This document shows positions 55,459-64,000 of a DNA stretch of 64,000 nucleotides, piece by piece. Location of the stretch: NCBI GenBank assembly GCA_027483505.1, contig JAIXUP010000058.1, positions 62,001-126,000 on the forward strand. The letters are read 5' to 3'. Every line of letters starts with the position of its first letter. The stretch's first letter is position 1. The DNA is from Hyphomicrobiales bacterium (GTDB taxonomy: Bacteria > Pseudomonadota > Alphaproteobacteria > Rhizobiales > Beijerinckiaceae). The notes under the pieces are model-generated. The model was not told the origin of the DNA. It worked only from the letters and a program-made list of their open reading frames with translations, and ran no database searches. Both the position numbers and the translations under genes were made by a program.

Positions 55459-56367
55459 TCATTCCGGCTTTGGCGCGCGGGCCAGCTGCCGGAAGCTGCG
55501 GGGCGATAGCCCGGTACGCGCGCTGAAGAACCGGCTGAAATGCGCGGCATCCGCAAAGCCGCAATCGAAACCGATCTCCGCGATCCGCCTGTCGGTATAG
55601 GACAGCTCCCGCTTGCACTCGAGGATGATCCGGTCGTGGATGATGTCGAGCGGGGATTTCCCAACGGCCTGGCGCGTGATGTTGTGGAGCTTGTCCGGAG
55701 TTATGCCCAGTTCCGCCGCGATGGCGCTGATGCTCCTCTGCTGGCGGAAAACGCGCTCCACGATGGCCCTGAACCGCCGAAACTCCGAGGCCCGGGCCTC
55801 GCCCATCCCGTCATCAAGCCGCAGAAGCGTGCGGACCCTCAACAGCGCGACAATGAGCAACAGCAGCTTGGCCGAGATCGCGGTGCCGATCGCCGTGCGC
55901 GGCAGCAGCAATTCCGTCTCGATGCCGATGATCGCCTCGGTCACGTTGATACCGATCTCATTGGGCTCCGGCAGACGTGCATGACTGGGGACAGAAACGG
56001 TTTCCGAAAGCGCTTCGAAATCGGGGGATTGGCGCAAGGCAGCCGCGACGACGTCGTCGGAGACCGTAAGGACATGCCCGATCGTGGCTGGATCAAAGCG
56101 GAAACCATGAACGACGGCTGAGGGTATCCACAGGAACCACGGCGCAACGAAGGCCGATTGCTGGCCTTCCAGATCGAGAAGACCGCCCCCTTCGCGGATG
56201 ACGAGGCACTGGGCGAGCGCAACGTGCCGGTGCGCGCCGATCGTCCAGTCATTGCGCTCGGCCCGGGCTGCAATCGTCTCGATATGGGCGTAACCGGCGC
56301 CGGTCGGCTCCTCGGCGCTGCCGTAAAGGCCGAAGACGGGAATCCTGTAAACCGGACGAAGGTCCAT
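55459..56367 (-). CDS. pobR: AraC family regulator, PobR-like
   Basis: A 302-residue regulator with an N-terminal cupin-like sensing domain (HRHVALAQCLVIREGGGLLDL) and a C-terminal double helix-turn-helix (SISAIAAELGITPDKLHNIT and IAEIGFDCGFADAAHFSRFF). The size, the first domain and the position, divergent from a transporter and pobA, fit PobR, the AraC-type activator of 4-hydroxybenzoate hydroxylase in rhizobia. The symbol rests on context and is tentative. The shared 203-base gap contains a perfect palindrome and several GGATT/AATCC repeats that could be its targets. Confidence 0.75.
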   Translation of the reverse strand: MDLRPVYRIPVFGLYGSAEEPTGAGYAHIETIAARAERNDWTIGAHRHVALAQCLVIREGGGLLDLEGQQSAFVAPWFLWIPSAVVHGFRFDPATIGHVLTVSDDVVAAALRQSPDFEALSETVSVPSHARLPEPNEIGINVTEAIIGIETELLLPRTAIGTAISAKLLLLIVALLRVRTLLRLDDGMGEARASEFRRFRAIVERVFRQQRSISAIAAELGITPDKLHNITRQAVGKSPLDIIHDRIILECKRELSYTDRRIAEIGFDCGFADAAHFSRFFSARTGLSPRSFRQLARAPKPE

Positions 56368-56436
56368 CGACGGCGGCGCTCATTCAAGCTGGCGACTAAC
56401 CAGAAAAATCCAACTTGTTGCCGGATTAGTCCATAG

Positions 56437-56452
56437 ATTGATCTGGATCAAT
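56437..56452. promoter_or_regulatory. Palindrome in the pobR-TRAP control region
   Basis: ATTGATCTGGATCAAT is a perfect 7-2-7 inverted repeat in the divergent gap. It is flanked by two AATCCAA direct repeats (about 56407 and 56467) and a GGATTAGTCC. Likely operator for the AraC-type regulator; which repeats matter is unknown. Confidence 0.45.
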
Positions 56453-56570
56453 CCGTTAACAGAATAATCCAATGCGTGGATAAACGCGCAAAAATCAACG
56501 GAAACTTGCTGGGATTCCAGAGCAGCTCCTGGGTCCTCGAAGCCAGTCCGGTTTGCTCAGGGAGGCAAAA

Positions 56571-57623
56571 ATGCAATTCACTCGACGTTCCGCCTTGCAA
56601 GGATTCGGCGCCGCTGCCGCGATGCCGTTCATCATCCCCAGCGCACGTGCACAGGCGGTGACGACGCTGCGGCTTCACCACTTCCTGCCGCCCGTCTCGA
56701 ACGCGCACACCAAGCTGCTGACGCCATGGGCCCGCAAGGTCGAGGCGGAGAGCCAGGGCAGGATCAAGATCGAGATTTTCCCGGCGATGCAGCTTGGCGG
56801 CACGCCGCCGCAGCTGTTCGACCAGGCGCGCGACGGCGTCGTCGACATCATCTGGACCTTGCCCGGCAACACGCCAGGACGGTTTCCGGCGACCGAAGTG
56901 TTCGAGCTGCCGTTCATTGCCTCGAAGCGCGGCATCGTGAATGCGCGCGCGGCGCAGGAATTCGCCGACACGCACCTCAAGGACGAGGTCAAGGACGTCA
57001 AGCTGCTGGCCTATTGGGCGCATGACGCAGGCGTGATCCACGCCAACAAGGCCGTTCGCACCATGGACGACCTCAAGGGCCTCAAGCTGCGCAACCCCAC
57101 GCGCCTTGCCGGCGAGGCGCTCAAGGCGCTCGGCGCAACCTCGGTCGGCATGCCGGTCCCGCAGGTTCCGGAAAGCCTGGCCCAGCGCGTCATCGACGGC
57201 GCAGTCATCCCCTGGGAGGTTGTTCCGGCGGTGAAGGTGCAGGAGCTGGTGCGTTTCCACACCGAAATTCCGGGCTCGCCCACGCTCTACACCGCAAGCT
57301 TCTTCCTCGCGATGAACAAGGCCAGGTATGATGGCCTGCCGGCTGAGGCCCGCGCCGTGATCGACGCCAACTCCGGCCAGGCCTTCGCCCGCATGGCCGG
57401 TGCGATGTGGGACAACGAGGCGGTGTCCGTCTCGGCCATGGTCCGCGCCCGCTCCGGCAACACCATCAGCGCCATCTCCGAAGAGGAGAAGGCCAGGTGG
57501 ATCGCCGCGACCTTGCCGGTGCATGCCGCCTGGATCGAGCAGGTCAAAGCCCGCGGCCTCGACGGAGCGAAGCTGATCGCGGACGCCCGCGCATTGGTGG
57601 CGAAGTACGAGACAGCGAGCTGA
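56571..57623 (+). CDS. dctP: TRAP transporter substrate-binding protein
   Basis: A 350-residue periplasmic binding protein of the DctP family. The N-terminus MQFTRRSALQGFG continues as a twin-arginine-like signal (RRSALQ) to about ARA-QA. Family pieces are LRLHHFLPPVSNAHTKLLTP, GRIKIEIFPAMQLGG, FELPFIASKRGIVNARAAQE and IPWEVVPAVKVQELVRFHTE. The ligand-anchoring arginine sits in LKLRNPTRLAGEAL. The context of pobA suggests an aromatic acid such as 4-hydroxybenzoate as ligand. GGGAGG is six bases before the ATG. Confidence 0.9.
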   Translation: MQFTRRSALQGFGAAAAMPFIIPSARAQAVTTLRLHHFLPPVSNAHTKLLTPWARKVEAESQGRIKIEIFPAMQLGGTPPQLFDQARDGVVDIIWTLPGNTPGRFPATEVFELPFIASKRGIVNARAAQEFADTHLKDEVKDVKLLAYWAHDAGVIHANKAVRTMDDLKGLKLRNPTRLAGEALKALGATSVGMPVPQVPESLAQRVIDGAVIPWEVVPAVKVQELVRFHTEIPGSPTLYTASFFLAMNKARYDGLPAEARAVIDANSGQAFARMAGAMWDNEAVSVSAMVRARSGNTISAISEEEKARWIAATLPVHAAWIEQVKARGLDGAKLIADARALVAKYETAS

Positions 57624-57657
57624 GGCGAAGTCCCGGCGCTGCGCCGGGTTCTGATCA

Positions 57658-57738
57658 CCTCATCCTGAACCCGTCGAAGGACGAGAGCTCCAGCTGATGC
57701 TCCGCCGGAGTTCCTCCTTCGACACGCTCAGGGTGAGG
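57658..57738. repeat. REP-like inverted repeat
   Basis: Two 24-base arms, starting CCTCATCCTG and ending CAGGGTGAGG, pair at 20 of 24 positions around a 33-base loop, in the gap between dctP and dctQ. The core GTCGAAGGA/TCCTTCGAC is typical of dispersed intergenic palindromes in GC-rich rhizobia. A further hairpin CCCGGC/GCCGGG precedes it (57632-57648). I see only this copy in the window. Confidence 0.6.
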
Positions 57739-57795
57739 ATTGCAGGCGTTCGCAAGAGCGCGTGGCGTGCCTGACGCCTTATCTTTCCCTCAAGA

Positions 57796-58319
57796 ATGCT
57801 GGCCCACATGACCCTTTCCGATAGTCCAAAATCTGAAACGCCCCCGCTGATCGAGCGGTTGACGGGCCATATCGCCATCTTTGGCGGCATGCTTGCGCTC
57901 GGCGTCGCCGGACTGGTCGTCGTCAGCGTGCTCGGGCGCTGGCTCTTCTCGATGCCGGTCGAAGGTGACTTCGAGTTCGTGAAGATGGCCACCGCCATCG
58001 GAGTCTTCGCCTATCTGCCCTACACGCAGGCCCGCCGGGGCAACATCATGGTCGACACCTTTACCGGCTGGATGGGGCAGGGCGTGCGCAACAGGCTCGA
58101 TGCGTTCTGGGATCTGACCTATGCCGCCTTCATGACCCTGTGCGCCTGGGGCCTTTTTCTCGGCGCGCGCGATGCGCTGCGCACCGGCGAAACCACGATG
58201 CAGCTGCAACTGGTCGTCTGGCCCGCCATCGCCTTGTGCGCGCTGCTTTGCGTGCTGCTGGTGATGACGACGCTTGGCACCATCGCGCGGCTGGTTGGCG
58301 CAAAGAATCAGGAAGCGGC

Positions 58320-58323
<4 letters not shown>
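57796..58323 (+). CDS. dctQ: TRAP transporter small permease
   Basis: A 175-residue protein with four membrane segments, beginning IAIFGGMLALGVAGLVVVSV. The family signature VLGRWLFSMPVEGDFEFVKM is intact and YLPYTQARRGNIMVDTFTG follows. The start can be ATG 57796 or 57808; neither has a clear Shine-Dalgarno. The last codon overlaps the start of dctM (ATGA). Confidence 0.88.
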
Positions 58324-60957
<2,634 letters not shown>

Positions 60958-61072
60958 CCTTGTGGGTGGGCCGCCTTGCAACGAAGTCGCCGTGTCGACG
61001 ATCGTGCGGCGCGGCTGACATCAGAAGACGCTCGTCTCCCCGGACGTTCCGCCAAGCATGGGATTGCCAATC

Positions 61073-61771
61073 ATGGTCAAGCTTCTCAATCCACGCGATT
61101 TCAGCTCACATCCCGGCTACATCGACAAGGGCTATCGCTCGACCGCGCTTCGCGGGCCGACAAAGCCGCTGATCCCGGTCCGCGGCGTGTCTCTCGCCGC
61201 GCCAGTCTATGGCCATGACCGGATCGCCCCGGCCGATGCCGATCTGACGCTGAACGGGCGCAAGGATGCCGAGCCGCTGGGCGAGCGCATCATCGTCACC
61301 GGCCGCGTGCTGGACGAGAATGGCCGGCCACTGGCGGGAGCGCTGGTCGAGATCTGGCAGGCGAACGCGGCCGGGCGCTACGTCCACGTGGTGGACCAGC
61401 ATGCGGCCCCGCTGGACCCGAACTTCTTCGGCGGCGGGCGCTGCGTGACCGACGAGCAGGGCCGCTACCGCTTCCTCACCATCAAGCCCGGCGCCTATCC
61501 CTGGGGCAATCACTTCAACGCCTGGCGGCCCAACCACATCCACTTCTCGCTGTTCGGCCACCAGTTCGGCCAGCGCCTCGTCACGCAGATGTATTTCCCG
61601 GGCGATCCCCTGCTGGCGCTTGATCCGATCTATCTCGGCGTGCCGGCCAAAAGCCGCGAGCGCATGGTGGCTCATTTCTCGATCGACGTGACCGAGGAAG
61701 GCTACGCGTTGGGCTACGTCTTCGACATCGTACTGCGCGGCGAGAATGCCGCGATCTGGGAGAACCATTGA
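61073..61771 (+). CDS. pcaH: Protocatechuate 3,4-dioxygenase beta subunit
   Basis: A 232-residue intradiol dioxygenase subunit that holds the non-heme iron. Expected ligands are the tyrosine in AAGRYVHVVD, the tyrosine in GAYPWGNHFN and the histidines in RPNHIHFSLFG. It opens the ring of protocatechuate between the hydroxyls to give beta-carboxy-cis,cis-muconate. The start is ATG 61073 (MVKLLNPRDF), though an in-frame ATG at 61058 is possible; neither has a strong Shine-Dalgarno. Its stop shares one base with the pcaG start (TGATG). Confidence 0.95.
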   Translation: MVKLLNPRDFSSHPGYIDKGYRSTALRGPTKPLIPVRGVSLAAPVYGHDRIAPADADLTLNGRKDAEPLGERIIVTGRVLDENGRPLAGALVEIWQANAAGRYVHVVDQHAAPLDPNFFGGGRCVTDEQGRYRFLTIKPGAYPWGNHFNAWRPNHIHFSLFGHQFGQRLVTQMYFPGDPLLALDPIYLGVPAKSRERMVAHFSIDVTEEGYALGYVFDIVLRGENAAIWENH

Positions 61772-62352
61772 TGAGCGGCAGCAATCTCCTCGGGCAAACC
61801 CCCTCTCAGACCGTCGGGCCCTTCTTCGCCTACGGCCTGACCCCGCAGCAATATGGCTATGACTGGGCTTCCATCGCGGCCGCCGACATGGCCGACCAGG
61901 CCACCGAAGGCGAGCGCATCACCTTCGAGGGGCAGGTGCTCGACGGAGCCGGCCAGCCCGTCACCGACGCGCTGATCGAGATCTGGCAAGCCGATGGCGC
62001 CGGCAGCTATGCCGCAGCGCCTGGCCGCAACACCCGCTTCACCGGCTTTGGCCGTTGCGGCACCGGCGTGCTCGGCGATGGCTTCTTCCGGTTCACCACA
62101 ATCAAGCCTGCCGCACCCTCGAAAGCCGAGGCGCCGCATCTCAACATCATCGTCACGATGCGCGGTCTGCTGATGCATGCCTTCACCCGCGCCTATTTTG
62201 AAGGCGACACGCGCAATGACGCCGACCCGGTGATGGCGCAGGTCCCGCCTGAGCGACGGGCCACGTTGCTGGCGCGTCAGACAGCCCCCGGCACATGGCG
62301 CCTTGATATTCACATGCAGGGCGACGCCGAAACCGTGTTCTTCGATCTGTGA
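61771..62352 (+). CDS. pcaG: Protocatechuate 3,4-dioxygenase alpha subunit
   Basis: A 193-residue subunit that pairs with PcaH and helps form the active-site pocket, without iron ligands. The start QTPSQTVGPFFAYGLTPQQY and the segment DALIEIWQADGAGSYAA are typical. RGLLMHAFTRAYFEGD and LARQTAPGTWRLDIHMQGD (near the C-terminus) are also conserved. The coupled TGATG junction with pcaH ensures equal amounts. Confidence 0.95.
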   Translation: MSGSNLLGQTPSQTVGPFFAYGLTPQQYGYDWASIAAADMADQATEGERITFEGQVLDGAGQPVTDALIEIWQADGAGSYAAAPGRNTRFTGFGRCGTGVLGDGFFRFTTIKPAAPSKAEAPHLNIIVTMRGLLMHAFTRAYFEGDTRNDADPVMAQVPPERRATLLARQTAPGTWRLDIHMQGDAETVFFDL

Positions 62353-62360
62353 GGCCCGCC

Positions 62361-63212
62361 ATGAACGCTCCCGAGAACAATCCCTGCATCGTCTGCGTCG
62401 CCATCACGGGCTCGCTGCCAACGAAGGCCAACAATCCGGCGGTGCCGATCACGATCGCCGAGCAGATCGAGTCGACCCACGAGGCCTTCGAGGCCGGCGC
62501 CTCGATCGCGCATTGTCACGTCCGCGACGACGAGGGCAAAGGCACGCTCGATCCCGAACGCTTCGCCCGGCTGAAGGAAGGGCTGGAGAAGCATTGCCCC
62601 GGCCTCATCATCCAGCTCTCGACCGGCGGACGCGCCGGCTCCGGCCAGGCGCGCGGCGGCATGCTGCCCCTGCGCCCGGACATGGCCTCGCTCAGTGTCG
62701 GGTCAGTCAACTTTCCGACCCGCGTCTATGACAACGCGCCTGATCTGGTGGACTGGCTGGCCAGCGAGATGGTCACCTACGACATCAAGCCGGAGATCGA
62801 GGCGTTCGACCTGTCGCATATCGTTCAGGCGGCGAAGATGGCGGCTGACGGCAGGATCAAGGGCAGGCTCTATGTCCAGTTTGTCATGGGCGTGAAGAAC
62901 GCCATGCCGGCGGATGAAGCCATCTTCGACTTCTACATCGCGACCCTGAAGCGCCTCAGCCCCGATGCTCTGTGGTGCGCAGCCGGAATCGGGTCCGACC
63001 AGATCAGGATCAACGAATGGTCCATCGCCAAGGGCGGCCACACCCGCACCGGCATGGAAGACAATGTCCGCCTTGATCGCGAGACGCTTGCACCATCCAA
63101 TGCGGCGCTGGTCAGGCGAACGGTGGAGATCTGCGCGAAGCAAGGACGCCCCGTCGCAACATGGCGACAGGCCCGCGAACTCCTTGGTTTGCGGATGCCG
63201 GCGGCAGCTTGA
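62361..63212 (+). CDS. BKACE family beta-keto acid cleavage enzyme (DUF849)
   Basis: A 283-residue TIM-barrel protein of the family of 3-keto-5-aminohexanoate cleavage enzyme. The metal ligands are His51 and His53 in IAHCHVRDDEG, and the glutamate in HTRTGMEDNVRL. The arginine and aspartate of the same motif complete the catalytic set. Members join a beta-keto acid with acetyl-CoA to give acetoacetate and a shorter CoA ester. The gene starts eight bases after pcaG, which suggests an aromatic-acid-derived substrate, possibly beta-ketoadipate. This specific substrate is inference. Confidence 0.87.
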   Translation: MNAPENNPCIVCVAITGSLPTKANNPAVPITIAEQIESTHEAFEAGASIAHCHVRDDEGKGTLDPERFARLKEGLEKHCPGLIIQLSTGGRAGSGQARGGMLPLRPDMASLSVGSVNFPTRVYDNAPDLVDWLASEMVTYDIKPEIEAFDLSHIVQAAKMAADGRIKGRLYVQFVMGVKNAMPADEAIFDFYIATLKRLSPDALWCAAGIGSDQIRINEWSIAKGGHTRTGMEDNVRLDRETLAPSNAALVRRTVEICAKQGRPVATWRQARELLGLRMPAAA

Positions 63213-63345
63213 CGGGTCGGTCGCGAGATCGCCGGCTGGCGCGATTGCCGTGCGAGCCTTGACATCTGACATCCCCATAAGCGGGCCGGCGCGACGTGTT
63301 ACGTGCCCATCGGGATGGGTTCGCTCGATCTGTGGGGCTGCCGGG

Positions 63346-63522
63346 TCAGACTGAACCTCCGAGGCGCTTGTTCCAGCACTCGGCAATGCGTGGCAGGCTT
63401 GCCTCGACCCAGTCCGCAAGGAGGCGCACTCTTTCGGCGGCTTCGCGTCCGAGGGATGCCAGACTGTATTCGACATGCGGCAGCACGACGTCAAAGGCAA
63501 CGCGCCTGACGCCTTGTCGCGT
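63346..63522 (-). pseudogene. Remnant of an HxlR family regulator (C-terminal part)
   Basis: A minus-strand frame of 58 codons encodes RRVAFDVVLPHVEYSLASLG and then a helix ending LLADWVEASLPRIAECW. The HVEYSL-x-x-LG core and the following helix are the wing and C-terminal helix of HxlR-type winged-helix regulators. The recognition helix and the N-terminus are missing. The frame begins directly after the in-frame stop of the phosphotransferase gene, and no start codon with a Shine-Dalgarno is seen. It is therefore a decayed fragment rather than a gene. Confidence 0.6.
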
Positions 63523-64000
63523 TCAGTGCACCGGCGTGGGGCTCCTGTGGTCGGAATGGCGGCCCGCGATCACTTCGAGCGCGCGGATAGCGAAGCGGCG
63601 GGCGAGCGGTGCGATCTTCGCCGCATCCGCTCCCGAGGCATTGCCCTGCCTGGCGCGATCCGCAATGCCCACGAAGATCACCGCGAAGCGAAACAGAGCG
63701 AAAGCCGTGTGGAAGGGCAGCACGTCCGCGGCGGCTGGATTGGCGGCGTGATAACGCGCGAGGAACTCGGCTTCGGACGGGAGGCCGTGTGCGGCAAGGT
63801 CGAGGCCGAGGATGCCACCATATTCATCGGGCGCGGTATGCCAGGCCATCGCGCAGAAGCCGACATCCGCCAGTGGATGCCCAAGCGTCGAGAGTTCCCA
63901 ATCGAGGATCGCGATCACGCGCGGCTCGGTCGGGTGGAAAATCACATTCCCCATGCGATAGTCGCCATGGGCGAGGCTCACCGCACCATCATCAGGCGGC
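63523..64000 (-). CDS. Phosphotransferase family protein (APH fold), 3' part
   Basis: The frame is open to the window edge, so the start lies beyond it; 158 residues are visible. The APH catalytic loop [16 protein letters not shown] and the metal-binding [20 protein letters not shown] are intact. The rest is the helical C-terminal lobe. This subgroup, related to the kinase part of ACAD10-type proteins, often stands beside acyl-CoA dehydrogenase genes. Its true substrate is not established, and antibiotic resistance should not be assumed. The gene ends where the HxlR remnant begins. Confidence 0.85.
   Translation of the reverse strand, partial: PPDDGAVSLAHGDYRMGNVIFHPTEPRVIAILDWELSTLGHPLADVGFCAMAWHTAPDEYGGILGLDLAAHGLPSEAEFLARYHAANPAAADVLPFHTAFALFRFAVIFVGIADRARQGNASGADAAKIAPLARRFAIRALEVIAGRHSDHRSPTPVH

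Noticed and set aside
63523..64000. Antibiotic resistance phosphotransferase
   Set aside because: The visible part fits the broad APH-fold group found near acyl-CoA metabolism; nothing points to an aminoglycoside-specific enzyme.

Overview
This 64 kb window is GC-rich, densely coded bacterial chromosome. The gene content points to an alphaproteobacterium of the Hyphomicrobiales (Rhizobiales). Supporting genes are the cell-cycle proteins TrcR (DUF1013) and RcdA (DUF1465), the three-gene pntA1-pntA2-pntB transhydrogenase with a COX4-like gene, the gpsA-tsaD // hemC-hemD-mitofilin-hemY arrangement, a DUF882 peptidase and a rhizobial-type MotA/MotB pair. I cannot name the genus. No phage, insertion sequence, CRISPR array or rRNA operon is visible.

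Layout. 1-6.3 kb: 3' part of a propionyl-CoA synthetase gene, then trcR, DUF1192, a candidate small RNA, rcdA, a TauE/SafE permease, an acyl-CoA synthetase and a small DUF465 gene. 6.5-11.2 kb: a second DUF465 gene, purE-purK, rpsU, a TPR lipoprotein, an alpha/beta hydrolase and a GNAT acetyltransferase. 11.2-18 kb (minus): pntAB with a COX4-like gene, an ABC1 kinase and an M3 oligopeptidase. 18-24 kb (plus): sigma-54 response regulator, L,D-transpeptidase and DUF882 peptidase, an envelope and cell-wall group. 24-31 kb: gpsA-tsaD (minus) back to back with hemC, a hemD-mitofilin fusion and hemY (plus), then tRNA-Thr(CGT). 31-33 kb: motA-motB. 33.5-41.4 kb: surface polysaccharide and secretion genes (acetyltransferase, GT4, OPX lipoprotein, HlyD adaptor, type I ABC exporter, degenerate nuclease-fold protein). 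42-49 kb: NIPSNAP gene, then a LacI-controlled sugar ABC importer ending in a GH63-like glycosidase. 49-55.3 kb: BarA-like hybrid kinase, response regulator, TadG-like protein, EAL and PilZ proteins. 55.4-63.2 kb: aromatic catabolism, with an AraC (PobR-like) regulator, a TRAP transporter, pobA, pcaHG and a BKACE enzyme. The right edge holds an HxlR regulator remnant and a partial phosphotransferase gene.

How it works together. Four sites fit the CtrA consensus TTAA-N7-TTAAC. Two are perfect (2677 and 18155) and two have one mismatch (21960 and 31306). They precede the candidate sRNA, the sigma-54 regulator, the DUF882 peptidase and motA. Together with rcdA and trcR this suggests that the left half of the window is tied to the CtrA cell-cycle circuit. 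In the right half, the LacI operon has two operators two helical turns apart, next to its own TTG start. The aromatic cluster reads as a complete import-to-ring-cleavage route for 4-hydroxybenzoate, with a BKACE enzyme that could act on beta-ketoadipate.
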